Below are positions 10,461 to 20,615 of a stretch of 64,000 bases of DNA, piece by piece. The notes beneath the pieces were generated by a model that made no database searches, was not told the origin of the DNA, and worked only from the letters and a program-made list of their open reading frames with translations. This DNA is from Muscardinus avellanarius (Eukaryota > Chordata > Mammalia > Rodentia > Gliridae). Both the position numbers and the translations under genes were made by a program. The DNA lies in contig OY726572.1 in assembly GCA_963383645.1 (NCBI GenBank), forward strand, positions 21,792,792 through 21,856,791. Direction: 5' to 3'. Each line of letters starts with the position of its first letter. The first letter of the stretch is position 1.

Positions 10461-10780
10461 AGCCATCTTTTCAGCCCCGCGCTCTCCGGGAGAGCCGGCG
10501 GCCTTCTTCCCGCCCCGGGCTCTGCTGAGAGCTCGCGGCCATCTTTCCAGCCACGAGCTCTGCTGAGAGCTCACGGCCATCTTTTCGGCCCCAAGCTCTG
10601 CTGAGAGCCGGTGGCCATCTTTCCAGCCCCGAGCTCTGCTGAGAGCTCGCGGCCATCTTTTCAGCCCCGCGCTCTGCTGAGAGCCCGCAGCCATCTTTTC
10701 GGCCCCGTGCTCTGCTGAGAGCCGGTGGCCATCTTTTCCCGCCCATGTGCTCTCTTCCGGAGTGCCGGCGGCCATCTTCC
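10461..10780 (+). repeat. 38-bp tandem array carrying YY1-type motifs
   Basis: Units run ggccatctttccagccccga then gctctgctgagagctcgc, 38 bp each. CCATCTT occurs at 10463, 10539, 10577, 10615, 10653, 10691, 10729 and 10772, with a decayed copy (CCTTCTT) at 10502. From 10539 to 10729 the spacing is exactly 38 bp. CCATCTT is the core of the YY1 recognition sequence. Binding is inferred, not shown. Confidence 0.88.
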
Positions 10781-11900
10781 GCGGCCACCACCGCCGGGGC
10801 GTGCAGGCTCCACCGGCCGCCAGGCTGCTAGTTCCACCCGCCCGGAGCCAGGCTCCTTGGGTGATGCTGGCACCTGTTCTACTTGCTGACCTCCTGCACG
10901 GGCCAGGACCTCTGCCTGCTGCTTGGACCTCCTAAAACCGCCGTTCCCGCCTGCCCACGCCGCCCGCCGCTGGAATGGGACCGCGCCGCCCGCGGACTGC
11001 GCCACACCACGCGCCTATGTCTTCTCCGCGCCTGGCGTTGCTTAGACCCGCCTGCTGGGGCCGCCTGCCTCCTCCATCTAGGTGGCCGCCACTCTGCTAA
11101 ACAGCCCCCAGCCCGCCAAGTCCAGCCCGCGCTCCAGCTGGTTCCTCCACTCGGACTCGCGCCCTGGCGCCCTTCACCCTGTGCCTGCCCACCCCTGCTG
11201 CCTGGGCCTGGCCATTCCGGAGTCGGCGGCCATCTTTCCGGCCCGAGCCAGGCAGCTTGGCACTTGCTCTGCCTGCCAACTGCCTGCGCGGGCCAGGACC
11301 TCTGCCTGCCGCTTGGACCTCCTAAAGCACCGTTCCAGCTTGGTTCTCCGGTCACCGCCGGGACCTCTGGCCGGTTTGCCCCACCCGCCCCGAGCCAGGC
11401 TCACTGGCGGTGCTCCTCGGGGCCCAGCCTCAGCGTCTGGCGCGTGCCTGGAAGCCATTTTGTCTCCACGCCGCCTGCCCGGCAAGCCATGCCGCCTGCG
11501 CACCCCCACTGATCCCACCTGCGCCAGCCGCCAGTGCCGTCCACACCAGCCACAGGCATCCACGCGCCCCAGCTCCACCGTGCCCCCAGCAGCTTCTCAG
11601 CGCTTCTGTCACAGCCAGCGCTGGCTGGCAACACTTCACTCCGGTAAACTGCCTCCTTCCCTTGGTTAGCGGGTTCCGGACTTGGGTCTTCCGGTCCACT
11701 GGGACCCAAAAATCCAAGCGCTTGGTGACCCATTGTCCCCCGGTCCACTGGGACCACCCTGTGGATGACCAGGTCATCCTCCGGTTTTGAGAAGGAATGA
11801 AGACGTTCTTCCCTATCTCTTAACCTCTGTTTCCGAACGATTGAGCAGGGAAATCGGGGACGCCCATTTCCTGTTCTTCGTTTCCGCCCGCGAACCAATT
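10781..11900 (+). other. GC-rich retroviral leader with internal duplication
   Basis: About 1.1 kb of GC-rich sequence. A block of about 75 bp containing gggccaggacctctgcctgc occurs at 10870-10945 and again at 11260-11335. A further CCATCTT lies near 11230. At 11680-11760 ccggtccactgggacc is repeated twice. Long open stretches on both strands here reflect GC content and carry no recognisable protein motif. Confidence 0.75.
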
Positions 11901-12715
11901 ATGGGGAGTCGAACCTTTATACTAGCAGATGCCCTGAGAGCCTGTCAATAGGTTGCGGTGGCCCAGGAATAGTTAGGAACTTTTATAAGCGGTCTGGTAT
12001 CCCTCCAAATGCTCTCCCCCATCAGCTTCCATTTATTTTCCCGCCAGCTGCCATTTTGTGATGGCGCATAGTCGCTGCCTGGTGATGTCACAGTCGCCAT
12101 CTTGGCCCGCGCCAGACTGCAATTTTGCTGGGCGGCCCACGTGGGCGCGCCCTAGGTGCTGTGGGAAACGCCGGGGCTGGGGTGACACCCTCTGCCCGTG
12201 GGGAGTCTGCGTTGCCATTCTTGCCGGACACCAGCCCCGGGACGCGCTCTTTGTGAGTATAGGTCCGTCACAGCTGAAAGAACCTTAACATAGCCTCTAA
12301 GTTTTAATTCCAGAGAGAAACAGGCGGAAATGGAGCATACACTCCGACTTTGCCAAAAAGCAGATCCCTGGTAGCTGCCCTTCGGCTGGCGGTGGCGGCT
12401 CAGCCCCCTGGAGCGCCACCTAGGTGTGGAGGACTGCAACAACAACTACCTCCAGGAGCCTGCCTCAAGTGGGGCAAAGCCACGCCTACCAATCAGACTG
12501 TGCCCGGCGTGTGGCCAGGAGGGCCACTGGAACAGTGCCCTTGGAAAAGGGTGAGCCCCAGGTGCCTCAACACAGGGGGAGCACCTTTCCAGACCAGGCC
12601 CCGCCGCTGGCCCTACTCAGCCTGGCTGAAGACTGATGGCTCCTGGATCCCTCAACCTCCATCCTCTTTGCCAGCTCAGGGTAGCTCTCCAGGTACTGAG
12701 TAAGCCAGTCTCCTT
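11901..12715 (+). pseudogene. Degenerate gag remnant
   Basis: A short ATG frame at 11901 encodes 16 residues beginning MG before a stop, a possible vestige of a gag start. At 12501-12527 a frame encodes C-x2-C-x4-H (CPACGQEGH), the first three ligands of a nucleocapsid zinc knuckle. The fourth Cys is absent in that frame and a stop follows about 90 nt later. Between them no continuous gag frame remains. I see no protease, reverse transcriptase, integrase or envelope sequence. Confidence 0.7.
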
Positions 12716-12975
12716 TTTGGTCGCCTGCTCAATCTCATGATTTGTTTTTTTCTTTAATAGCCCTTGCCTGTTCAAGCCTCCTCAAGCGCACATCACTAAG
12801 CTGTCCAGGGTAACCTCCAATTCGCACTGCAGCTATGCACCCACCTGCACCCCCTTCTGGGGGACTGGACTCCCGACTCCTCCCGGCCTGGGGCCCCTGA
12901 CGACGCCCCTTGACAGCAGGAAGAAGCTAGAGGGTCCAATCGTCATCCATTATCCCTACCATCAAAAGGCCGGAA
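12716..12975 (+). other. 3' internal end and polypurine tract of the ERV
   Basis: About 260 bp with no coding motif, ending in the purine-rich AAAAGGCCGGAA (12964-12975) that directly abuts the 3' LTR. This is the expected place for plus-strand priming, although the tract is interrupted by two C residues. Confidence 0.7.
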
Positions 12976-13300
12976 TGTTAAGTTGGGTCCTGCACTCATG
13001 TGACTTTGTGTCACATGACCTCTGCAGGGCAAGGGAGGGGCTGAAACCCCCGCGAAAATTGGGCGTTCCCACGAGTAAAACCCCCATCTCGCGAGATGCA
13101 TGCCTTTAAAAGGAGAGCCCGCGTCCTCTAGCTTCGGACAGGCGCGAGGGCCCCACGGTGCCTCGCCCTGATCCCCGGGAGAGCCGTGCCATTAAAACTT
13201 TACATGCCACGTGTACCGGACCTCTCTCGTGTTTTTCACACTCCGCCGTACGCACATTATTTTTATTTTACTCGCATTTAATTTTTTATTTTACTTATCA
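12976..13300 (+). promoter_or_regulatory. 3' LTR, just upstream of SPATA31H1
   Basis: Same structure as the 5' LTR: TCTCGCGAGA at 13087-13096, TTTAAAA at 13105-13111 and ATTAAA about 85 bp further. It is in sense orientation and ends 303 bp before the inferred SPATA31H1 start codon, so it could supply an alternative promoter. Confidence 0.92.
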
Positions 13301-13305
13301 ACTGG

Positions 13306-13602
13306 CTCCAGAGAAAAACACTGAGAGGACAGAACACTGGGAAGGCCTGCTCCTTTGAAACTTTCTTCCTCTCTACATAAGGACAAGTTGTCCAGCCCCA
13401 TCCCAGAAGAGTCCTAAGTGAGCTCTTCCCTGACCTGTGACCATCACAGCAGAGCCGTGGGCAGCTGCAGGAAGGGCCCAGACGGTGTGGAGCGTGCACA
13501 TTGGTCAGCTCCGCTCAGCTTTACCTTGGACTGCCCATTGTGATGTCATATGGAATCACAGCCTTCAGGCAGAAAACTTTGAGAAGGGCATGGGGTTGAG
13601 TA
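13306..13602 (+). promoter_or_regulatory. SPATA31H1: Putative SPATA31H1 promoter / 5' UTR
   Basis: Single-copy-looking sequence free of SINEs between the ERV and the first coding exon. TGATGTCA at 13541-13548 is one base from the cAMP-response element TGACGTCA, a site class used by CREM in spermatids. An out-of-frame upstream ATG lies at 13590. The transcription start is not determined. Confidence 0.45.
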
Positions 13603-13746
13603 ATGGCGCTAATTTGGGGGCTGGCTATCCCACTGCCATCACATCTCAGCCTTCTAGTATTATTTGGTTGTCTGGTTTGTGGGGTCGGAGCGCTGTTTTC
13701 TAGGTACAGGGGTTGGAAGCAGGTGGCAGCCAAGACAGACTTAGAG
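13603..13746 (+). CDS. SPATA31H1: SPATA31H1 exon 1: membrane-anchor N terminus (inferred)
   Basis: Seen: ATG in a fair Kozak context (G at -3, G at +4), 48 codons, ending exactly at a strong donor GAG|GTAAGT. The peptide starts MALIWGLAIPLPSH, has a hydrophobic run of about 20 residues (residues 14-32, LSLLVLFGCLVCGVGALF) and then a basic stretch SRYRGWK. Known: SPATA31-family proteins begin with a short exon encoding one transmembrane segment. Inferred: this is the first coding exon of the giant gene downstream. It ends in phase 0 and the next inferred exon starts in phase 0. By the positive-inside rule the bulk of the protein would face the cytosol. The 12.8-kb intron is long, so a missed exon is possible. 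No transcript evidence is available here. Confidence 0.68.
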
Positions 13747-14066
13747 GTAAGTGACGTAACTCTCTCTTGAAACTCACTGCTCATTGACGCTGAAGCCATA
13801 GAAACGACTTACTATGGGTCACGGGAGGGACTAGATAAAGAGGAGAGGGGCGTCGAGACAGTGCTCCTGGATGTCTTCCCATAGATTACTATAAACCCTT
13901 TCCCCTTCATTTCATTTCAAGCTTGAGCACCTGTTATAGATGGCACTAGACATTGAGGGAAACTTTGTAGGAGCTTGAGCCAAGTGTGTGTTGGGGGGGA
14001 GTAGGGGACATCCAGACAGACAAATATACAACTTCAAGGAGAGAGAACATGATAAATTAAGAGAGG
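13747..14066 (+). other. SPATA31H1 intron 1, start
   Basis: Begins with the strong donor GTAAGTGACG. No repeat or other feature recognised over about 320 bp. Confidence 0.5.
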
Positions 14067-14067
14067 C

Positions 14068-14285
14068 CGGGTGTGGTGGTGTGGTGGTGTACGCCTATAA
14101 TCCCAGTACTTGGGAGGCTGAGACAGGAGGACTGCACGTTCAAGGACAGCCTCAGGAAAAAAGTGAGACTCCCAGCAACTTAGCAAAAGCCTGTTTCAAT
14201 AAATAAAAAAATTAAAGGGGCCAAAGGGGTAGCTTGAAGGTAGAATGCCCCTGGGTTCAATCCCACTGCTACAAAAGAAAAAAAA
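14068..14285 (+). repeat. Forward B1+ID SINE
   Basis: Forward copy, with ggtgtggtggtgtacgc in the left arm, an ID-like right arm and an A-rich tail that runs into the U6 pseudogene. Confidence 0.8.
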
Positions 14286-14287
14286 AA

Positions 14288-14394
14288 GCGATCACTTTGG
14301 CAGTAATACACTAAAATCGGATCAATACAGGGAATATCAGCATGGCCCTTGTGCAGGATGACACAAAAATTCGTGAGGTGTTGTGTTCCATATT
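14288..14394 (+). pseudogene. U6 snRNA pseudogene
   Basis: About 107 bp align with U6 from its 5' stem to its end: cactttggcag, atacactaaaat, atcagcatggccc, aggatgacac and aaattcgtgaggtg are all recognisable. Many substitutions, a small insertion near the 3' end and an A-rich tail mark it as a retroposed pseudogene. Confidence 0.88.
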
Positions 14395-14404
14395 AAAAAA
14401 GAAA

Positions 14405-14580
14405 AGAAGCAGGGCGTGGTGGCGCATACTTGCTTTTATTTATTTATTTATTTTTGGTACTGGGAATGGAACCCAGGGGCATTCTACGTCCCAGCGCCAC
14501 CTCCAGCCCTAATTTTTTTTGTCTGTGTGTGGTACTGGGGTGGAACCCAGGTGCTTTCTGCCTCTGGGCTATGCTGCCAT
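14405..14580. repeat. SINE fragments, both strands
   Basis: A forward left-arm start (14407-14430) is broken off and followed by two reverse right-arm fragments (14450-14512 and 14528-14575). Confidence 0.65.
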
Positions 14581-15292
14581 GCTGGGGTCCAGCCTTAGCA
14601 AGAGTCGAGGTTTGTGTGTTGGTGAGAGTGAAGGGTCCAAGAATTGCCCACCAACCCAAATATCGAAGGACTCACAAGAGATGTAAGAATGCAAGCGAGG
14701 TTTATTGTCCCGGCTAGCCAGGGGTCAGACCAAGACACTATGGCTGAGGTTCGACCCCTCCCCACTCCACGCTCTGAATTTTATAACCCTAGGAGGGAGT
14801 GGTTACACATGAGGGAGTGGTTACACACGTCAGAGCCCGCCAACCTTAGAATACAACCAGTCAGATACAAGGACAAACAAGTCCAACCAATAATTTTAAA
14901 ACATGCATCCACACACGTCAGAGCCTGCTCTGCCTTTCCCACCCACCTTGGCTGGGCCAGGCTTATCTCTGCACTGAAGAACAGATTATCTCTGCACTGG
15001 AGAGCAGATTAGCCTGGCCTTGTTTGCTGATCTAGCTCAGAGATATGGGGATGGGGTCCCATTTACAAAGACCTTGGCCGGCAAGCTGGAGATTAGAGGC
15101 TTTGACCTTGTGGGTCCCCTACCCTTGTTCTTGGATGGATCTTGATTTTATTTCCAATCCTACCCTACTTCTATCTTAACTATATTTTAATACCTTATTT
15201 CTAATCCTAATATGGGAGAAGACTTCTCTAGTTAACTTCTCATATAGGGGAGGAAAGCACTTCTTCCAGCCTGCTTTCCAGCACCCCTACAA
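14581..15292 (-). mobile_element. Probable solo LTR, reverse strand
   Basis: The segment is bounded by tgctggggtcc at the left and agcacccctaca at the right, so on the reverse strand it would start TG and end CA. Reverse-strand AATAAA, followed by a unique stretch of about 125 bp to the end, fits an R-U5 layout (signal near 14700). A 16-bp sequence, gggagtggttacacat or close to it, is repeated in tandem near 14796-14830. No clear target duplication was found and the family is not identified. Confidence 0.5.
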
Positions 15293-15790
15293 GAGGAGAG
15301 CTGAGGTCGAATGAGAGAAGATCTGTCACACGAGACCAGATTTAAACTTCTCCGCTTTATTCAGGATTTGTTATAATTTATATATATTTTGGCAGAAAGC
15401 AAAGGCATAGCCATGTGAGTAGGAACTCCAAGGACAGGAAAAGGTTTTTTTTTATAGACTTCAGGGTAGGGTGTCAGACATTTAAATAATCATAGAAAGT
15501 ATGTTTTGTCTTATTTTGTAAGGCTGACTTGAACTTAATTTTACACATTGGCCCAAACTAAGGTCAATTTGAACTTAATCTTTGGCCCAAACTTTATCCT
15601 TGGGAAAAAAATCTTTGTTGTCTGAGTCTTTCACAAGCCGCTATCTATCCATTTTAGTTATAATGCTTATATATAAAAATTTAATTATACTTTTGAAGAA
15701 GGAAATGCTAAACATACATCATGGGGGATCTACGCCTTGGTGGATCTTTTGATCGAGCTTTCTCAAGATCTGCATGAGGTGCTGTAGCAC
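15293..15790 (-). mobile_element. Possible second LTR fragment
   Basis: AT-rich sequence with a reverse-strand AATAAAGC near 15355, followed on that strand by about 60 bp to the junction with the LTR-like segment at 15292. It resembles the end of another retroviral LTR, but its boundaries and family are unclear. Confidence 0.35.
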
Positions 15791-16720
15791 TCCCAGACCT
15801 ATTTTATACTTTATTTGGAAACAGGGTCTCACAAAGTTGCAGAGAGCCTCTCTAAGTAGTTGAGGCTGGCTTTGATCCTGTGCGATCCTCCTGTCTCAAC
15901 CTCCCAAGCATGGGGATTACAAGCGTGCGCCACCACACCCGGGTATTTTTTTTTTAATTCTGTTTTTTGGTGGTACTGGGGTTCCTGGAAACCCTTCTAC
16001 CTTCAGGCTGCACTCCCAGACCTATTTTTATACTTTTTTTTATTTGGAAACAGGGTCTCTTAAACCAGAGCGGCTGGCTTCGAACCTGCCCGATCCTCCT
16101 GTCTCCATCTCCCAAGCGCGGGGATTACAAGCATGTGCCACCACGCCCGGCATTAATTCTTTATTTTGAAACAGGGTCTCACTGAGTTGCAAATGGCCTC
16201 ACTAAGTATCTGAGGTTGGTTTTGAATCTGCGCAATCCTCCTGTCTCAGCCTCCCGAATGCTGGGATTACAAGTGTGCAAAGCCAGGGGTGGTGGTGGAC
16301 GCTTGTAATCCCAGCATTCGGGAGGCTGAGACAGGAGGATTGCGCAGATTCAAAACCAACCTCAGCTACTTAGTGAGGGCCTTTGCAACTCAGTGAGACC
16401 CTGTTTCAAAATAAAGAATAAAAAATAGGTTTGGGGATGTAGCTCCGAGGTAGAATGTCCCTGGGTTCCATCCTCAGTATCACAAAGAAAAAAAGAAAAA
16501 GAAAAGCAGTTGGGCATGGTGGCACATACTTGTAATCTCAGTATTTGGGAGGCCGAGATAGGAAGATCACACAGGTTCAAAGCCAGCCTCAGCTATTTAG
16601 TGAGGCTCTCAGCAACTTAGTGAGATCCTGTTTCCAAATAGAGTATAAAATAGGTCTGGGAGTATAGAAAGCCTCTGGGTTTCACCCCCAGTAACACAAA
16701 TAAAAGAAGAAAGGAAAGGA
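15791..16720. repeat. SINE cluster, three reverse then two forward
   Basis: Reverse copies at about 15791-15943, 15962-16151 and 16155-16280; forward copies at 16284-16492 and 16509-16705. The reverse left arm at 16230-16280 and the forward left arm at 16284-16350 form a close inverted pair. Confidence 0.8.
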
Positions 16721-17119
16721 AAAAGAGTTCAGCTATGTATGAATATTGCTGAAGACAGTATTTTTGAAGTAGGCCGATCCACCAAATGCCTCTGGGAGAG
16801 CTCAGGTTTGAGTCGTGCTTCAGAGGAAGGGGAGGATTATGAAGGTGGATGGTGTAGATGGAGGTGGGTGGTGGAAACCTTTCCAAAAAGAGGGACTAGA
16901 TTGGGGGAAAGTGTGGGAAGGACGAGAGTGATGGACGTGTTTTAAGAGAGGCGAGGAGACTAGTCTGGATGGTGTGTGGAAGCGCAGAGTTTAGGGAGAT
17001 AAAAAAAAAAAAGAGTTGAAAGTCCTCAGAGGTCACACTGTAGATGGCTTTGAATGCCAGGCGGAACAGGACTCTGCGTGCAATTGAAAGACATCAAAAG
17101 CTAGACAAAAACGTGCACT
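16721..17119. other. Intronic sequence, possible old repeat
   Basis: A G-rich segment with a stretch near 17,030-17,100 (gtagatggctttgaatgcc...) resembles one at 49,240-49,340. Both look like relics of the same old mammalian repeat, which I cannot name. Confidence 0.35.
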
Positions 17120-17292
17120 TTGGAGCAGAGCCTCTCCCAACTTTAACACGCATACGAATCACCTGGGGCGGGAGGCTCTTGTTAAAGCGGGTTCTGATTG
17201 AGTAGCTCTGGAGAAGGGGTTGGAATTTTGCATTTCTGGGTGCTGCTGCTACTGTTGCACAGAGGACCATACTTTGAGGGCAAGGCTTTAAG
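17120..17292 (+). mobile_element. MER5A-like DNA transposon relic
   Basis: Contains the diagnostic cgaatcacctggggcgggag, followed by gttctgattgagtagctctgg and a pale right end (ccatactttgagggcaaggc). This is the pattern of the non-autonomous hAT-Charlie element MER5A. Confidence 0.75.
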
Positions 17293-17522
17293 TAATTTCA
17301 GTAAATGTATACGCTAGTTCTTTGGCATAGCAAAGCTATGTTAATAGGAGGGAGGAAATAAAATAATCCGAGCAGTAGGGTGGAAAAGAGGACGTGGATT
17401 TATTTCCCAAAAACTTATCGCCCACCCCCACTACCATATGCACATTTCTAGGCATGATGGATACAGCTGTTAATGGAAGAGACAAAAACCTCAGCTCTCA
17501 GGGTTATGTAAGGGGAGGAGAG

Positions 17523-17850
17523 GCCGGGCATGTTGGTGTATGCTTGCAATCCTAGTACTTGGGAGGCTGAGACAGGATTGCAGGTCTGAGGCTGGCCTTG
17601 GCAACTTAGTGAGACCCTGTTTCCAAATAAAAGATAAAATAGAGCCAAGTGTGGGTGGTGCACACTTACAATCTCAATACTTGGGAGGCTGAGGCAGGAG
17701 GATTGCAGGTTCTAGGACAGCCTTGCAAGTAGTGAAACTCATTAACAGAGCGAGACCCTATTTCAAAATAAAAATCAAAAACAGGTCTGGGGGGTATAGC
17801 TCAGATGTAGAATGCCCCTCAGTTTAACCCCCAGTACCAAAAAAGGGGGG
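17523..17850 (+). repeat. Two forward B1+ID SINEs
   Basis: A left-arm copy (17523-17645) runs directly into a complete copy (17646-17845). Confidence 0.8.
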
Positions 17851-17959
17851 AGAGGGGAAAGTAGGGTGCAGGTTTAGATGTGGAAAGTGAGGCAGAAGAA
17901 AAAGAGACCAAGTCTATCTTTCCTGATGCAAAGAGTTAATTATAAACACTACAGTCATT

Positions 17960-18035
17960 TCCTACAAGGACTACATTCATTTACTATATTGCCCAGCACA
18001 TAGTAAGCGCTTCATGTGTTGTGAGTAAATGACTT
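17960..18035 (+). repeat. MIR/L2-type tail
   Basis: The stretch gcccagcacatagtaagcgc followed by ttcatgtgttgtgagtaaatga matches the shared 3' end of old mammalian MIR/L2 elements. Confidence 0.6.
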
Positions 18036-18074
18036 CTCAATTTTATTTATTTTGTGTGTGAGTTTTTTTTTTTT

Positions 18075-18452
18075 TTTCCCAGTACTGGGGATGGAACCCA
18101 GGGGCTTCCTAACCCTGGGCTTTACTCCCAGACCTATTTTATATTTTATTTGGAAACAGGGTCTAACAAAGTTGCTGAGAGCCTAAGTAGCTGAGGCTGG
18201 CTTTGAACCTGTACGATCCTCCTGTCTCAGCCTCCCAAGCGCTGGGATTACAAGTGTGCGTCACCACGCCTGGCTCTTATTTTGAAACAGAGCCAAGCTC
18301 TTTTTTTTTTTAATGTTTGTTTTGAAATAGGGTCTCCGTAGGTTGCTGAGAGTCTCACTAAATTGTTGAGGCTGGTCTTGAACCTGTGATTCTCCTTGAC
18401 TCAGCCTCTCGAGTACTAAAATTACAGGTGTGCACCACCATGCCTGGTTGCA
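18075..18452 (-). repeat. Two reverse B1+ID SINEs
   Basis: Full reverse copy 18075-18276 and a diverged reverse left arm 18310-18452. Confidence 0.8.
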
Positions 18453-18665
18453 TTGTAGTTTTATGTGAATTTACATTTGGACTAATAATTCTGAGCAACT
18501 TTTTATGTTTATTGGTCAATTGGAAATTTTCTTTTGTGAAATGCCTCTTCAAATCTTTTGTGCATTTTTAGCGATCAGGTTTTATCAGTCTTTTACATAC
18601 TGATTTGTAAGATTCTTTAGATTTGTAGGATGTATGAACATGGGTCCTCTGCCAGGTATAGGTAT
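18453..18665 (-). mobile_element. L1 fragment, antisense
   Basis: Read on the + strand this follows the familiar reverse of the L1 3' half (tttttatgtttattggtc, ttgtgaaatgcctcttcaaa, gatttgtaagattctttaga). It is old and truncated. Confidence 0.7.
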
Positions 18666-18677
18666 TAAAAATAATCA

Positions 18678-19310
18678 GCTGGGTGTGGTGGTACACGCCT
18701 ATAATCCTTGTACTTGGGAGGCTGAGACAAGAGGATCACAGATTTGAGGCCAACACCAGCAACTTCGTGAGCCTCTCAGGTGTTTAGTGAGACTGCTTCG
18801 AAATAAAAAATATTTTTTAAAAAAGGTCTAGGGGCCGGGCGTGGTGGCGCACACTTGTAATCCCCGCGCTTGGGAGGCTGAGACAGGAGGATCGCACAGG
18901 TTCGAAGCCAGCCTCAGCTGTTTAGTGAGGCTCTCAGCAACTTAGGGAGACCCTGTTTCCAAATAAAATAGAAAAAAGGTCTGGGAATATAGCCCGGAGG
19001 TAGAAAGCCTCTGGGTTCCACCCCCAGTACCACCAAAAATAAATAAATAAATAATAAATAAAAAGTAAAAAAGGTCTAGGGTGTAGTTCTTAGATAGAAT
19101 ATCCCTGGGTTCAATTTATTTATTTAATTTTTTTTGGTGGTACTGGGGTTCCTGGAAGCCCTCCTTCCTCCGGGCTACACTCCCAGACCTATTTTATATT
19201 TTTGAAACAGGGTCTCTTACGCCAGCGCGGCTGGCTTCGAACCTGCGCGATCCTCCTGTCTCCGCCTCCCAAGCGCGGGGATTACAAGCGTGCGCCACCA
19301 CGCCCGGCTT
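18678..19310. repeat. SINE cluster
   Basis: Forward copies 18678-18832 and 18833-19050, a forward right-arm fragment 19070-19115, and a reverse copy 19135-19308. Confidence 0.8.
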
Positions 19311-19349
19311 CAATTTATTTTTGGTATCAAAAATAAATAAATAAATTCT

Positions 19350-19785
19350 CCCACTCTGTGGCTTACCTTTTCCTTTGCAATGGTGTCTAAAGAGCAGAAG
19401 TTTTTAATTTGAATGAAATCCAACTTATAAAATTTGTGCTTTTAAGGTCAGTCCCCCTTTACTCCTCACTCCTAATATCAGATATCTTTGACTACCTTCA
19501 GGCCATGAATATAGTCTTCTATGTTTCTTCCAGAATCTTTATGTTTCTTTTTCTTTCTCTTCTATGTTTCTCTTCTGTGTTTCTTCCAGAATCTTTATAT
19601 TTCTTTTTCTTTCACTTTTAGACCTACATCCATCTCAAATAACTTTTCGCGTATGGTGGAAATTAGGGGTCACATAGATATCTACTTCCTCTAGTAGGGT
19701 AGAGATGAGGGTCAGATGAGCGAGGCACTTACCTCAGACACAAAATTTAAGGGATATTGACAGACTTAGTTATCAAGATAATATT
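19350..19785 (-). mobile_element. L1 fragment, antisense
   Basis: Continues the order of the 18,453 fragment: cagaagtttttaatttga, aatccaacttataaaattt, tatgtttcttccagaatc (locally duplicated at 19,524-19,610) and cgtatggtggaaattaggggtc. Probably the same L1 interrupted by SINEs. Confidence 0.65.
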
Positions 19786-19791
19786 TAATTC

Positions 19792-20225
19792 AGCCTGGTG
19801 TGGTGGCACATGCCTGTAATCCCAGCACTTGGGAGGCTGAGACAGAAGGATGGCAGGTTCAAGGCTAGTCTCAGCAACTTAGTAGAGACCCTGAGCAACA
19901 TAACAAGACTGTTTCAGAAGAAAAAAATAAAAAATAAAATAGGGCTTGGGGTGTATCTTGGAGGTAGAATGCCTCTGGATTCAACCTCCCATACCAAAAA
20001 AAAAAAAATAATAATAATAACATTTTATTCAATATTATTGAAAAACCAAAGTCAGGTGTAGTAGCATATGCCTGTAATCCTAGTTACAGGATTATAGTTG
20101 GTTGGGAGGCTGAGGCCAGCCTTGGAAATTTAAGAAGACCCTGTCTTACCTTAACCTTCTGGGTTCAGGCAATTCTGTTGTCTGAGCCTTCCCAGTTCCT
20201 GAATCTACAGACACACACCTTGCCA
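19792..20225 (+). repeat. Forward SINE copies
   Basis: Complete forward copy 19792-20005 and a rearranged forward left arm 20050-20145. The adjoining 20146-20225 looks like further diverged SINE sequence. Confidence 0.65.
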
Positions 20226-20267
20226 GGTTAAACTTTTTTTTTTTTCTTAAGAAAATAAATAAATAAT

Positions 20268-20350
20268 TGCTGGCATTTTAGCCCAGTGGTAGAGCGCTTG
20301 CCTAGCAAGCACAGGCCTTGGGTTCTATTCCCAGTACAGAAAAAACAAAC
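20268..20350 (+). repeat. ID element (tRNA-derived SINE)
   Basis: Free ID-type element: A-box region tagcccagtggtagagcg, acceptor-like cttgcctagcaagcaca, B box gggttctattcc, and an A-rich tail. It keeps the fuller tRNA-Ala-like body that the composite SINE's right arm has lost. Confidence 0.85.
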
Positions 20351-20499
20351 AAGCGACACCTCTAGCCCTTTTATTTATTTATTTTCTTGTTTTTTTGTTT
20401 ACCTATAAATAACAATAGTTTTATTTTTTTCCTTTTTAATCCTTGTCTTATTGAAATATATGAACAATATTTCTAGTATGGATGTCCGGTATAATGGAG

Positions 20500-20558
20500 A
20501 TTTTTTTTTGGTGGTACTGGGGTTCCTGGAAACCCTTCTACCTTTGGGCTACACTCCA

Positions 20559-20615
<57 letters not shown>

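Larger units (their letters stand above)
9920..13300 (+). mobile_element. Endogenous retroviral element, largely non-coding
   Basis: Seen: two near-identical direct repeats (9920-10243 and 12976-13300), each starting TG and ending CA, flanked by the 5-bp duplication ACTGG at 9915-9919 and 13301-13305. Inside are a primer-site-like sequence after the 5' LTR, a GC-rich leader, a gag scrap and a purine-rich tract just before the 3' LTR. No intact gag, pol or env frame exists in the 2.7-kb interior, so it could move only with proteins supplied by another element. By eye the LTRs differ at about eight positions, several at CpG sites, so the insertion is fairly young. The family is unknown; a tRNA-Phe-like primer site is also used by IAP-type elements, but that alone does not place it. 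Confidence 0.93.

Noticed and set aside
10329..11900. Long open frames on both strands in the GC-rich ERV interior, some with repeated peptides
   Set aside because: They follow from GC content and the 38-bp array, carry no known domain, overlap each other on both strands and have no supporting splice or start context.
14288..14394. A functional U6 snRNA gene
   Set aside because: Many substitutions, an insertion near the 3' end, an A-rich tail and no snRNA-type promoter upstream.
20268..20350. A functional tRNA gene
   Set aside because: The A and B boxes belong to an ID SINE with an A-rich tail; the cloverleaf is not intact and many related copies exist in the window.
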